A DNA stretch of 64,000 bases from Pseudomonas sp. M30-35 (GTDB taxonomy: Bacteria; Pseudomonadota; Gammaproteobacteria; Pseudomonadales; Pseudomonadaceae). The notes below the pieces were generated by a model, which was not told where the DNA came from, ran no database searches, and worked only from the letters and a program-made list of their open reading frames with translations. The position numbers and the translations under genes are program-made. The stretch is taken from NCBI RefSeq assembly GCF_002163625.1, contig NZ_CP020892.1, forward strand, positions 992,001 to 1,056,000. Reading direction: 5' to 3'. Position 1 is the first letter of the stretch. The number at the start of each line of letters is the position of its first letter. Of the stretch, positions 1 through 9,013 are shown one piece after another.

Positions 1-1517
1 GCGACCAACGGGGTCGCGTAAGAAGTACCGCAATGCACTTCGCCTTTCTCATCAGGCTTGGCCGTTGAGGTGTGGACGCAGGCAGCGGCGGTGATGTCTA
101 CGCGCATGTCGATGTTGGAAGCCTTGCGCTTGGTGGCGTACTGAGCATCCTCGACCGGTACGTCTTTTTCGCTGCGTTGATGACCACCCACCACGAACAA
201 CTGATCGGTGACGAAAGACGAAGGCAGGCGATACTCGTCACGACCGGAGAAAGACGAGCCGTTACCCGCCGAGTTGACTACCACCACGTTCGGGTGCTCT
301 TCACGCAGCCAGAGGAAAAATTCTTCCAGCAGTTCTTCGTAGCCGCTCATGGCAATACCCGAGCGCACCAGTGAGTCGATGGGGTCGCCGTTGACGTCAA
401 TCGCACCGATGCGGTGAATACCCCAGCTCCAGTTCAGCACGCGCACGCCGTCTTCAACCAGATTGACCGACGCCGCCACATTGGCGGTGATACCTGCATC
501 CGAGTCGCGCGCGACTATTACATCAAAACCGGGGCCGACATTATCCAGCCCACGCAAAAAGCCGCTGTTGCCGCTCTTGTCCCAGGCTGCCGCCAATATG
601 CCACTAACCGTGGTGCCATGGGCGCTCGGCTTATCGGCATCACGCGCGTACAGGCAAAGGCGCTTGCTGTTGGTGCGACAATCGTCACCGATATAGTCGG
701 CGAAGTCCGGGGTATCAAAATCAACATCGCGCTCAATCACACCGATGCGCACCGGATGGGTCTTCACGCCACCGTTCTCGCGCTGCAACCGTCGCTGATA
801 AAAATTTACCGCATCAAGAAAGCGGTTGGAGGCCCACTCTTCGTTGTCCGCCGGTGGTGCCTTATCGGGATCATCCTCGATACTTTTTTCGGCGCCGGAC
901 TCTTCGATCACCACCGCATCCACACTGACTTCACCGCCAAGACGCAACACCGTGGCATCGCGCTCATCCAGATTCTTCGCTGCAAGGCGCAGCTGATAGG
1001 TGTTCAGCGGAGGGATCATGCCGACCACCTTGGCGCCGTATTTTTCTGCCAGGCGCTTGGCTTCTTTCGCACCGTCGTAATTTTCCTCAATCACGACGCT
1101 GATCAGATCCACATAGGACGTGAGCCCATCCATGTTCTTGGCTACTTCGTCGTCATTGGCCGCCACCACGTGGCTACTGCCCAGCGACAACCAGACCGGA
1201 TTACTCTGCTGGCCCTGTTGTTCAAGCACCAGCGGGCCACTCTGCTTGCCCTTGGTATCAAGTTGCAGTTGCAGCATCTGACCTTTGCCGCTGAGCCGCT
1301 CCGGGCTCAGAGGTTCGCCATTGAGCCGCGCCTGCCAATCACCGGACTGCAGGCCTTTAACCCGCAGGCAGAATGTTTGCTCCTGCGTTTCAAGCAGATC
1401 ACCACAGCGCTGCAGCTGTTGTATGCGAATAGGCTCCGCCGCCGACACACCCAGCGGCAGCGCTGCAAGCAGGAACGCTGGCAGAGACTTGCACAAGGAG
1501 AGAAAAGGACGCTTCAT
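1..1517 (-). CDS. secreted subtilisin-like serine protease (S8), 3' end outside window
   Basis: Read on the minus strand from the ATG at 1517, the frame stays open for 505 codons to the window edge, so the C-terminus is missing. It begins with a signal peptide (MKRPFLSLCK..., Ala-rich core, cleavage expected near VSAAE). After a roughly 230-residue N-terminal region come subtilase signatures: IGVIERDVDF with E262 and D264, the His motif AHGTTVSGI (H300), the oxyanion region NSAGNGS, and the Ser motif CGTSYATPLVA (S499). The expected product is an exported serine endopeptidase. The oddity is that the position aligning with the catalytic Asp of VIDTG-type motifs is Glu262. Large open frames on the opposite strand here are shadows. 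Confidence 0.85.
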   Translation of the reverse strand, partial: MKRPFLSLCKSLPAFLLAALPLGVSAAEPIRIQQLQRCGDLLETQEQTFCLRVKGLQSGDWQARLNGEPLSPERLSGKGQMLQLQLDTKGKQSGPLVLEQQGQQSNPVWLSLGSSHVVAANDDEVAKNMDGLTSYVDLISVVIEENYDGAKEAKRLAEKYGAKVVGMIPPLNTYQLRLAAKNLDERDATVLRLGGEVSVDAVVIEESGAEKSIEDDPDKAPPADNEEWASNRFLDAVNFYQRRLQRENGGVKTHPVRIGVIERDVDFDTPDFADYIGDDCRTNSKRLCLYARDADKPSAHGTTVSGILAAAWDKSGNSGFLRGLDNVGPGFDVIVARDSDAGITANVAASVNLVEDGVRVLNWSWGIHRIGAIDVNGDPIDSLVRSGIAMSGYEELLEEFFLWLREEHPNVVVVNSAGNGSSFSGRDEYRLPSSFVTDQLFVVGGHQRSEKDVPVEDAQYATKRKASNIDMRVDITAAACVHTSTAKPDEKGEVHCGTSYATPLV

Positions 1518-1912
1518 TTACTACTCCGCTTTCGGTTGTCAGCTCGCGCAAGCAGAGTTTCCGCTGCGCTTGATCAACTTCCGACCGCCAGATCAGTGAA
1601 TGTTTCAATGGCCGACCGGAATGACAAAGCGGCAAGGTGTTTATTGCGGCTAGCTTGAGCATGCTGCGCGATGCGATTGCATGCGTGCCCCTCAAGTCGC
1701 CCCGCAAGTAAGTGCTAAGTTACGGAGCTGCTCAAGCATGTTGTAGACGACCACATGCAAGCTCGTTTCAGTGCTAAATCAAGGCAAGGTTTTGCTCAGG
1801 AAGTGGGCGGCGCCCATCCAGGTTTTTCAATATGGGTGCCTGTGTTTTTACATAGCCTGGCCGATAGCGGCCAGTCGCATTCGCATCACCGGGCTTGGCT
1901 GCGTTCGCTCTA
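1518..1912. other. 395-bp intergenic region, no gene seen
   Basis: This lies between the start of the protease gene and the stop of the AraC regulator, both on the minus strand. I see no convincing coding frame. It holds a short perfect inverted repeat (CTGGCC at 1857-1862, GGCCAG at 1869-1874) without a T-run on either side, and a GC-rich dyad near 1804-1816. It should contain the protease promoter, which I could not assign with confidence. Confidence 0.5.
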
Positions 1913-2797
1913 CTAGCTTCTCGTTGCTTGCAAGATTCTTCCCGCATCCCTCGCTGGAGGCAATCCAAACACCCGCGCATAGTCACGACTGAATTGTGTC
2001 GCGCTTTCATAGCCCACCTCGAAAGCGGCTGCGGTGACGCTTTTACCACTGGCGACCATGAGCATCCGCGCCTGGAGCAAGCGAACCCGCTTCTGATACT
2101 GCAAGGGGCTCAAGGTGGTGACCGCCTTGAAGTGGCGGTGAAAGGCCGAGACGCTCATGGCTGCTTTTTGAGCGAGGTTCTCGACTCTGATGGTTTCGGC
2201 GAAGTCCTGACGAATCCATTGAATGGCCTGGTTCACCCTGGCCATCGCCGTGTCTGGCGCTGCTATCTCTCGGAGCATCCAGCCGTGCGGACCTTGCAAT
2301 ACACGGAACAATATCTCGCGCTCGTAGGCGGGAGCGAGAGCCGCAATGGCTTCAGGATTGCCCATCAACCGCAACATTCGCACCCAGGCGTCCATCAATT
2401 CAGGCGTGACGGGCGCTACCGAAAACCCAGGGTCATTATCGTGACGCTCGGTAGGTTTGGGCAGGTCTGCCAGCAGCGTAGATAACACGATGGGATCAAG
2501 TGTCAGGCTGACAGCCAGATAGGGCTCGCCTGCGGAACTCGGATGGACCGAGCCCACTGCTGGTAACTCGATGGACATGACGAAATAGGTTGCTGGGTCA
2601 TACCGCAGCGTGCGGTCGCCCACGGTCATCGTTTTGCTGCCTTGCAGGATCAGGTTGATCATCGGGTCGTAGACCGCAGCGAGCATGTGCTCAGGGATCT
2701 TGCCCTGAACCATGGCGATGCGCGGAATCCCTGTCTCTGTGCGGCGGTTTTCGGCTCCGGCTGTTAAAGCGCGGAGTTCATTCAGTTGGCTGTTCAT
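1913..2797 (-). CDS. AraC-family transcriptional regulator (AraC_N type)
   Basis: A 294-aa protein from the ATG at 2797 (MNSQLNELRAL). The N-terminal two thirds resemble the AraC_N cupin-like domain (PRIAMVQGKIPEHM, YDPMINLILQGSK, FVMSIELPAVG). The C-terminal ~100 residues carry the two helix-turn-helix units (ENLAQKAAMSVSAFHRHFK and KSVTAAAFEVGYESATQFSR). The frame stays open further upstream to 2887, but the extra residues are not AraC-like. The gene is divergent from the SDR gene at 2937 with about 140 bp between them, so it probably controls that cluster. The effector is unknown. Regulators of this subfamily often sit beside an SDR or aldo-keto reductase gene. Confidence 0.88.
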   Translation of the reverse strand: MNSQLNELRALTAGAENRRTETGIPRIAMVQGKIPEHMLAAVYDPMINLILQGSKTMTVGDRTLRYDPATYFVMSIELPAVGSVHPSSAGEPYLAVSLTLDPIVLSTLLADLPKPTERHDNDPGFSVAPVTPELMDAWVRMLRLMGNPEAIAALAPAYEREILFRVLQGPHGWMLREIAAPDTAMARVNQAIQWIRQDFAETIRVENLAQKAAMSVSAFHRHFKAVTTLSPLQYQKRVRLLQARMLMVASGKSVTAAAFEVGYESATQFSRDYARVFGLPPARDAGRILQATRS

Positions 2798-2936
2798 GGC
2801 TGGCATGCTGACGGGATTGTGATGCCCAGCGCAAGCAAAAAGCAGAAACGGGCAGGTTTTGAGTAGGAACGGCTGCGCCAGCCACAACGGCGCTCTTTAC
2901 TGTGGAGGCTCATTCAATCGACAGTGGAGCAAGGTC

Positions 2937-3680
2937 ATGACCGTTATCGTTATTACCGGTGGGAGTCGTGGAATCGGCGCCAGCGCAGCAGAACACGCTG
3001 CCCGGCGCGGCATGGGGGTAATCCTCACCTACAACAATCACCCTGACGCCGCCGAACGGGTGGTGCACCGCATCGAGCAAGCAGGCGGTAAAGCGGTAGC
3101 GCTCAAACTTGACGTTGCGGACGTCGCCAGCTTCGAGGCTTTCCGCACGACGGTCGTCGCGACCCTGCAGAGTATCTGGGGCACAAGCACGCTCGCTGGC
3201 TTGGTGAATAACGCAGGCTACGGTTTGTTCAACCCACTTGAGTCGGTCAGTGAGGCGCAGTTTGATGGTCTTTTCAATGTCCATCTCAAAGGCCCTTTCT
3301 TTCTGACCCAGGCCTTGCTGCCACTGTTGGAAGAGCATGCCAGTATCGTCAACCTCACCAGCGCCACCACGCGCGTAGCCACAGCTGGGGTTGCGCCTTA
3401 TGCAGCCTTCAAAGGTGGCCTTGAGGTGCTCACCCGTTATATGGCCAAGGAGTTTGGTGATCGGCGTATACGGGCCAATGCGGTATCACCCGGTGCGATT
3501 AGTACTGAATTAGGTGGCGGGCTCAATGATGAGTTCGAAGCCATGCTGGCCGGGCAGACTGCTCTGGGCCGAGTGGGCGAACCCGAAGACGTGGCGCAGG
3601 TCATTGCCATGCTGCTCTCGGAAGAGGGCGCCTGGATCAATGCGCAAAGTATTGAGGTCGCAGGCGGCTACATCATCTGA
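2937..3680 (+). CDS. SDR-family NAD(P)-dependent oxidoreductase
   Basis: A 247-aa classical short-chain dehydrogenase/reductase. The cofactor motif TGGSRGIGAS lies at the N-terminus, NNAGYG in the middle, then the catalytic Ser in NLTSATT and YxxxK in PYAAFKGG, followed by the typical C-terminus (GRVGEPEDVAQVIAMLLS, VAGGYII). The ATG at 2937 has GGAGCAAGG just upstream; an earlier in-frame start at 2859 would add non-family residues. It is first in a run of same-strand genes (VOC, saccharopine-dehydrogenase-like) and divergent from the AraC regulator. The substrate cannot be read from sequence; 3-oxoacyl or simple alcohol/ketone substrates are typical. Confidence 0.9.
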   Translation: MTVIVITGGSRGIGASAAEHAARRGMGVILTYNNHPDAAERVVHRIEQAGGKAVALKLDVADVASFEAFRTTVVATLQSIWGTSTLAGLVNNAGYGLFNPLESVSEAQFDGLFNVHLKGPFFLTQALLPLLEEHASIVNLTSATTRVATAGVAPYAAFKGGLEVLTRYMAKEFGDRRIRANAVSPGAISTELGGGLNDEFEAMLAGQTALGRVGEPEDVAQVIAMLLSEEGAWINAQSIEVAGGYII

Positions 3681-3698
3681 ACAATCGAGGGCTTTACC

Positions 3699-4100
3699 AT
3701 GTTGGATCATATTTTTCTGTCCGTAAGCGACATACCGCGTTCTATACGTTTTTACGAGGCGGCCCTTGTGCCGCTGGGCATCACCGCACGGCTGGACTAC
3801 GACGGTAAGGACGGCCCGCCAGGACACCCTGATCTAAAGGGCTTCGGTGTCAACGGCAGGGTGTTCTTCTGGTTGCGCCAGGGCGTCGTTGAAGGGCAAG
3901 CCGTGCACGTAGGATTTGTCGCTCGAAGCAAGGCTGAAGTAGAAGCCGCCTATGCTGCTGCGATGGCCCACGGCGCCGTCGACAATGGTGCGCCGGGAGC
4001 ACGTTTGCACTATGACCCAAACTACTATGCCGCCAATGTGTTGGACCCAGACGGGTACAGCTTGGAATTCGTCTACAAGAACTGGCAGCACGCCCAATGA
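3699..4100 (+). CDS. VOC-family (glyoxalase/bleomycin-resistance fold) protein
   Basis: A 133-aa single-domain vicinal-oxygen-chelate protein starting MLDHIFLSVSDIPRSIRFYE. It shows the paired beta-alpha-beta-beta-beta pattern and the C-terminal stretch NYYAANVLDPDGYSLEFV, whose Glu is a usual metal ligand. It starts 18 bp after the SDR stop and its own stop overlaps the next start (ATGA at 4097-4100), so the three genes are probably one transcript. VOC proteins include glyoxalases, dioxygenases and binding proteins; the reaction here is not identifiable. It resembles the second VOC gene at 5406. Confidence 0.85.
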   Translation: MLDHIFLSVSDIPRSIRFYEAALVPLGITARLDYDGKDGPPGHPDLKGFGVNGRVFFWLRQGVVEGQAVHVGFVARSKAEVEAAYAAAMAHGAVDNGAPGARLHYDPNYYAANVLDPDGYSLEFVYKNWQHAQ

Positions 4101-5074
4101 GTACACTCCTGATCTACGGCGCCACGGGTTATACCGGCCGCATGGCTGCGGAGCGGGCGAAGGCGCTCGGCCTGCCTTTCGAAATAGCCGGTCGCAATCG
4201 CCAGCGTTTGGCAGATCTCGCTGGGCAACTGGGCGTTCCCTATCGTGTCTTCGATGCAGGGCCGAACGCTGCGCACTCGTTGTCTGGCATTAGCGTATTG
4301 CTGAACTTCGCAGGCCCGTTTGCGCACACAGCGCCTGCCTTGATGAGTGCGTGTATTGCGGCCAAGGTCGATTACTTGGACATCACCGCTGAGATCAATG
4401 TCTACCGGCTCGCCGAGCGGTTGGGCGTGGAAGCTACGGCGTCAAACGTGATGCTATTGCCGGGCGTTGGCTGGGATGTGGTTCCCACTGACAGCTTGGC
4501 GGCGCACGTAGCCCGGCGCGTAGTTAATCCAGTGGCGTTGAGCATTGCGCTTCAGGTGCCAGGGTCCATGTCGCGTGGGTCGGCGATGAGTGTCAGCGAG
4601 ATTATCGGTGCAGGTGTGCTGGCGCGGATTGATGGGCAACTCGTATCGACCCCGGATGCGCAGCCACGCCACTTTGATTTCGGTGACGGTCCGGTTCTGT
4701 GTGCGCCATTGTCGTTCGGCGATCTGGTGACCGGTTGGCATTCGATAGGCATACCGAATATTGCGATGTTCGTGCATATTTCAGGTGAAGCGTTTCCTCA
4801 GGGCGATCTGTCGGCTCTGCCCGATGGCCCCAGTGCACAGGAACGAGAGGCACATCGCGCTCGCGCGGTGGTCGAAGTAACGGCTGAAAATGGCAACGTG
4901 GCTCGTGCTGTGATCGAGACGGTGAACGGCTATTCCTACACGCCGTTGGCAGCTATCGAAGCGGCACGCCGTGTTCTGGCTGGCGACCGACGTCCGGGGT
5001 TTGAAACACCTGCACGGATCTTCGGTGGCGGCTTCGCTGAAAGTATTCCGGGGACGACAATTACTGATCTCTAG
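4097..5074 (+). CDS. saccharopine dehydrogenase-like NAD(P)-binding protein (trans-acting enoyl reductase type)
   Basis: A 325-aa protein opening with a Rossmann motif [22 protein letters not shown], followed by [19 protein letters not shown] and [20 protein letters not shown], the arrangement of the saccharopine dehydrogenase NADP-binding family and its enoyl-reductase-like members. No lysine pathway gene is nearby, so lysine metabolism is unlikely. More probably it is a small reductase acting with the SDR and VOC genes. The start overlaps the VOC stop. The C-terminus ([23 protein letters not shown]) looks complete. Confidence 0.8.
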   Translation: MSTLLIYGATGYTGRMAAERAKALGLPFEIAGRNRQRLADLAGQLGVPYRVFDAGPNAAHSLSGISVLLNFAGPFAHTAPALMSACIAAKVDYLDITAEINVYRLAERLGVEATASNVMLLPGVGWDVVPTDSLAAHVARRVVNPVALSIALQVPGSMSRGSAMSVSEIIGAGVLARIDGQLVSTPDAQPRHFDFGDGPVLCAPLSFGDLVTGWHSIGIPNIAMFVHISGEAFPQGDLSALPDGPSAQEREAHRARAVVEVTAENGNVARAVIETVNGYSYTPLAAIEAARRVLAGDRRPGFETPARIFGGGFAESIPGTTITDL

Positions 5075-5178
5075 GCACTGGGTTGTTTCTCAAGAAGTAG
5101 CGGTGATTTTCATTGCGTGGCCCTCGGTCGTGGGCGGTAATAGTCAGCGTACCCTCGGTAAGCGCAAACGTTTCTGGC

Positions 5179-5282
5179 AGGCACATGAGATCGGTCAGGC
5201 CGTACTCTTTCTGGCGAGCGATGCGTCGAGCTACATTAACGGCACCGAGCTGTTCGCCGACGGCGGTGCTTCCCAAGTCTGA
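5179..5282 (+). pseudogene. C-terminal remnant of a second SDR gene
   Basis: In the frame ending at 5282 the last ~35 codons read [20 protein letters not shown] followed by [12 protein letters not shown], the standard C-terminus of a classical SDR. Nothing upstream in this or another frame supplies the cofactor motif or YxxxK, and the preceding sequence is the end of the saccharopine-dehydrogenase-like gene in another frame. This is a 5'-deleted SDR gene. It is followed, after 123 bp, by a VOC gene, repeating the SDR-VOC order found at 2937-4100. Confidence 0.75.
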
Positions 5283-5405
5283 GCGACTCCTTGATCTCCT
5301 TTTGAGCCACAAAAAATGAACACACCGTGCCGTTGGCAGCATCGCTCGCTGCTGATGGCCCGCTCAACGAACCTGCCGAGTAACGGCGTCTGATGGAGTT
5401 ACCCA

Positions 5406-5810
5406 ATGAGTGAATTTGTAGGATCGACAATCGATCATGTGGGCATCGGTGTTTCGGACATTGCGCATGCGCGTGTCTTCTACGAGCAGGCGCTCAAACC
5501 GCTAGGAATCACCTTGATGATGAGCATCGAGGCCGATCCCCCGGGGGACAAGCCTCGACGACTTGGGTTCGGTTTTGCAGGAAAACCATTCCTCTGGCTG
5601 CATGCTGCGCCGGTTCCCAGCCACGGAGCGCATATCGCACTGATCACGCAAAGTCATGAGGCGGTCGACGCATTCCATGCAGCAGCCATGGCCGCTGGCG
5701 GGCAGGATAACGGGGCGCCGGGCATCAGGTCCCACTACCACTCGAAGTATTACGCAGCCTATGTACTGGCCCCTGACGGCGTGAATCTGGAGGCTGTTTG
5801 CCAAGAGTAA
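5406..5810 (+). CDS. VOC-family protein, second copy in the cluster
   Basis: A 134-aa protein MSEFVGSTIDHVGIGVSDIA... with the vicinal-oxygen-chelate fold and a C-terminus (SKYYAAYVLAPDGVNLEAV) clearly related to the VOC protein at 3699. GGAGTTACCC lies directly before the ATG. The two differ enough to be old paralogues rather than a recent duplication. The gene follows an SDR remnant and is the last gene before the restriction island. Function beyond the fold is not readable. Confidence 0.85.
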   Translation: MSEFVGSTIDHVGIGVSDIAHARVFYEQALKPLGITLMMSIEADPPGDKPRRLGFGFAGKPFLWLHAAPVPSHGAHIALITQSHEAVDAFHAAAMAAGGQDNGAPGIRSHYHSKYYAAYVLAPDGVNLEAVCQE

Positions 5811-6020
5811 TGTGAGGATAGATCCCTAATAAATAACTGATGGGGTGAGGCTGAGCCAAGATCATGGTGCGCGTATTCAAAGTCGCTGCCCCCTTACACG
5901 AACGCCTATTCAGTTGCCGAGTTCCTATATAGAGAAGCACACGGCTATATTTTGTGCTGAACCAGATCACGCAGCGGGTTAGACTCGGATTTTTTAGTAG
6001 TCTTATCTTGGAGTTACTGC

Positions 6021-8006
6021 GTGAACACGGAAAATCATTCCCAGACGGCCGCTTTTCTTTGGTCCATTGCCGATCTGCTGCGCGGAGACTTCAAGCAATC
6101 CCAGTACGGTCGCATCATTCTGCCGTTCACCTTGCTGCGGCGCATGGAGTGCGTGCTAGCGCCGACCAAGGATGAAGTGATCAAGCAATCCTTCGCTCAA
6201 GAAGGCAGGCCAGATCACGTGCGAGAGATGTTGTTGCTGCGCGCAAGCGGTGACTTACAGTTTTTCAACGCATCCAAGCTAACCCTCGGCACCCTGTCGG
6301 ACACGCAAACAGCGGCAGACTTGAATAAATACGTGCAGTCTTTCAGTAAGGACGCTCGCGAGATATTCGAGCACTTCCACTTTGAAGACTTCGTTCAGCA
6401 GTTGGACAACGCCAACCTGTTGTATCAAGTGGTGCAACGCTTTGCCGCCACCGACCTCAGCCCCGAGCGCATCAGCAACTTTGGCATGGGCATCATCTTT
6501 GAAGAGCTGATCCGCAAGTTCGCTGAAAGCTCTAATGAGACCGCCGGGGAACACTTCACCCCTCGCGATATCGTCCACCTGACCACCTCGCTGGTGATCA
6601 CCGATCAAGACCACAAGCTCGCGCCCAACAACATCGTCACCATCTACGACCCAACCGCAGGCACGGGCGGCTTTCTGTCCGAGGGCGATGAGTACATTCA
6701 GTCTATTAGCGACAACGTGACTGTGTCGCTGCACGGCCAGGAGCTCAACCCCGAGTCTTACGCTATCTGTAAGGCCGACATGCTGATCAAGGGGCAAAAG
6801 GTCGAGAGAATCAAACTCGGCAACACGCTGTCCAATGATCAGTTGGTCGGCTCCGAGCATCACTTCGACTTTATGCTCAGCAACCCACCGTTTGGCGTTG
6901 AGTGGAAGAAGGTACAAAAGCAGATTACTGACGAGCACAATCACAAAGGCTACGATGGCCGCTTTGGCCCCGGCTTGCCGCGGGTGTCCGACGGCTCACT
7001 GCTGTTCCTCCTGCATTTGGTCAGCAAAATGCGTAAAGCGCACGACGGTGGCTCGCGTATTGGCATCATCCTTAACGGTTCGCCGCTATTCACCGGTGGC
7101 GCAGGCTCGGGCGAGTCGGAAATTCGTCGTTACCTGCTGCAAAACGATCTGGTCGAAGCCATAGTCGCGCTGCCCACCGATATGTTCTACAACACCGGCA
7201 TCGCCACCTATGTATGGATTCTCTCCAACCACAAATCGGCTGTGCGCAAGGGCAAGGTGCAGTTGATCGACGGTAGCCAGCACTTCGCCAAAATGCGCAA
7301 GTCACTGGGCAGCAAGCGCCAGTACATCACCGAAGCGCAAATCAACGACCTCGTGCGCCTGTACGGTAATTTCGAGGAAACAGCACAGAGTAAAATATTC
7401 CCGATCTCGGCTTTCGGTTACCGGCGCATCACCGTCGAACGTCCGCTGCGCTTGAACTTCCAGCCCAGCGCTGAACGTATAGAGCGAGTGCTGGAAGAGA
7501 AGGCCATTCAGAAACTCGACAGCACAGTGCAACACCAGCTGGTCAACGCCCTGCAATCTATGGATGCCAACGTGCTGCACCGCAACCGCGAGCAGTTCAG
7601 CAAATTGCTGAAAAAGGCGCTTGCTGACCACCACGTCTCCGTTAGTGCGCCAGAGCTTAAAGCCCTGCTCAACGCCTTGAGTGAGCGCGACCCTGAGGCC
7701 GATATCTGCAAGACCAAGGGCCAGCCGGAAGCTGATACCGGCCTGCGTGATAACGAGAACGTGCCGCTGGGCGAGTCAGTGTTTGATTACTTTCAGCGTG
7801 AAGTTATCCCGCATGTGCCGGATGCCTGGATTGACGAAAGTAAAACCGATTCGCTGGACGGCGAGGTTGGCATTATCGGTTTTGAGATTCCGTTCAATCG
7901 CCACTTCTATGTGTTCCAGCCACCGCGCCCGCTGGAAGAGATCGACCGCGACCTCAAAGCCTGCACTGATCGCATCAAGCAGATGATCGAAGGCTTATCA
8001 GCATGA
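6021..8006 (+). CDS. hsdM: type I restriction-modification system, methyltransferase subunit HsdM
   Basis: A 661-aa N6-adenine DNA methylase subunit. It starts at GTG 6021, with GGAG at 6010-6013. The N-terminal helical HsdM domain ([20 protein letters not shown]) is followed by the SAM motif [10 protein letters not shown] (D210) and the catalytic NPPFG (N288). The C-terminal ~150 residues form a long extension typical of this HsdM subgroup. It needs HsdS for target recognition and, with HsdR, forms the restricting complex. Its stop overlaps the start of the DUF1016 gene (ATGA), indicating translational coupling. The locus sits beside a truncated integrase and a prophage, so it is probably mobile. 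Confidence 0.95.
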   Translation: MNTENHSQTAAFLWSIADLLRGDFKQSQYGRIILPFTLLRRMECVLAPTKDEVIKQSFAQEGRPDHVREMLLLRASGDLQFFNASKLTLGTLSDTQTAADLNKYVQSFSKDAREIFEHFHFEDFVQQLDNANLLYQVVQRFAATDLSPERISNFGMGIIFEELIRKFAESSNETAGEHFTPRDIVHLTTSLVITDQDHKLAPNNIVTIYDPTAGTGGFLSEGDEYIQSISDNVTVSLHGQELNPESYAICKADMLIKGQKVERIKLGNTLSNDQLVGSEHHFDFMLSNPPFGVEWKKVQKQITDEHNHKGYDGRFGPGLPRVSDGSLLFLLHLVSKMRKAHDGGSRIGIILNGSPLFTGGAGSGESEIRRYLLQNDLVEAIVALPTDMFYNTGIATYVWILSNHKSAVRKGKVQLIDGSQHFAKMRKSLGSKRQYITEAQINDLVRLYGNFEETAQSKIFPISAFGYRRITVERPLRLNFQPSAERIERVLEEKAIQKLDSTVQHQLVNALQSMDANVLHRNREQFSKLLKKALADHHVSVSAPELKALLNALSERDPEADICKTKGQPEADTGLRDNENVPLGESVFDYFQREVIPHVPDAWIDESKTDSLDGEVGIIGFEIPFNRHFYVFQPPRPLEEIDRDLKACTDRIKQMIEGLSA

Positions 8007-9013
8007 GTGCGCCAACCGCCACTGACGAGCGCTTTGATGAAGTGCTTGCGCTGATTTATACCGCCAAGCAACAAGCCGCGCAGGCGGTTAATACTCGGCT
8101 TATCGAGTTGTACTGGCAGGTAGGCGCTTACATTAGCCACAAATTGGAGCAAGCAGAGTGGGGCGATGCCGTGGTCAGCCAGTTGGCGGATCACCTTGCG
8201 CGAACCCAACCGGGCTTGCGTGGTTTTACCCGGTCAAATTTATTTCGCATGCGCCAGTTCTATGAGATCTACCGAGATGAGGAAAAAGTCGCACCACTGG
8301 CGCGACAATTGTCTTGGTCACACAACCTGATCATCTTCAGCCAGAGCAAGCTTCCAGATGAGCGCGAGTTCTATTTGCGTATGGCCGTGCAGGAAAAATG
8401 GTCAAAACGCGAGCTGGAGCGCCAGTTCAAAGCCGCTTTGTTTGAGCGTAGCGTCAGCCAACCGGCAAAAGTCTCAGCAGTGCTGAGGCAATCTCACCCT
8501 GCTGCGCTGGAAGTGTTCCGCGATACCTATATGGTTGAGTTTCTTGACTTGCCCAGTGGCCATGTCGAGGCTGATTTGCACCAAGGCTTGCTGGCGCGGC
8601 TCAAGGAATTTTTGATCGAGTTGGGCCGCGACTTCTGTTTTGTGGGCTCTCAATACCCGTTGCAAGTAGGCGGTCGTGATTTTGCTCTGGACCTGCTGTT
8701 TTTCCATCGCGGCCTCAATTGCCTTGTCGCTATCGAACTCAAAGTCGGGCGCTTCGAGCCGGAATACCTCGGCAAGCTCGACTTCTACTTGGAAGCGCTG
8801 GACCGCGACGCCCGCAAACCCCACGAAAACCCGGCCATTGGCGTGCTGCTCTGCGCCAGTAAAGACGATGAAGTGGTCGAGTACGCGCTGAATCGTTCGC
8901 TGTCGCCAGCACTGATTGCTGAGTACCAAACTCATTTGCCGGATAAGCAACTGCTGCAAGCCAAGCTGCATGAGTTCTACGCCCTGAATACCGCGCAAGG
9001 AGAAGAGCAATGA
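8003..9013 (+). CDS. DUF1016 (YhcG-type) PDDEXK nuclease-domain protein
   Basis: A 336-aa protein. The N-terminal part ([47 protein letters not shown]) matches the DUF1016 N-terminal helical domain. The C-terminal part ([38 protein letters not shown]) carries a PD-(D/E)xK core with D in FALDLLF and E-x-K in AIELKVG. It overlaps both hsdM and hsdS by 4 bp, so it is built into the operon rather than beside it. Proteins of this family are frequent in type I restriction and other defence loci; their exact role is not established. A nuclease accessory is the likeliest reading. Confidence 0.88.
   Translation: MSAPTATDERFDEVLALIYTAKQQAAQAVNTRLIELYWQVGAYISHKLEQAEWGDAVVSQLADHLARTQPGLRGFTRSNLFRMRQFYEIYRDEEKVAPLARQLSWSHNLIIFSQSKLPDEREFYLRMAVQEKWSKRELERQFKAALFERSVSQPAKVSAVLRQSHPAALEVFRDTYMVEFLDLPSGHVEADLHQGLLARLKEFLIELGRDFCFVGSQYPLQVGGRDFALDLLFFHRGLNCLVAIELKVGRFEPEYLGKLDFYLEALDRDARKPHENPAIGVLLCASKDDEVVEYALNRSLSPALIAEYQTHLPDKQLLQAKLHEFYALNTAQGEEQ

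Noticed and set aside
72..1658. Long plus-strand open frames at 72-374 and 414-1658
   Set aside because: They lie antisense to a minus-strand subtilase with signal peptide and catalytic motifs. Their translations show no domain and look like complement artefacts.
1857..1874. CTGGCC/GGCCAG hairpin as a terminator for the AraC gene
   Set aside because: No T-run follows on either strand.
1895..2485. 196-codon plus-strand frame
   Set aside because: Antisense to the AraC regulator, whose HTH motifs are clear; no family features in this frame.
6279..6944. 221-codon minus-strand frame
   Set aside because: Antisense to hsdM across its SAM motif; composition artefact.
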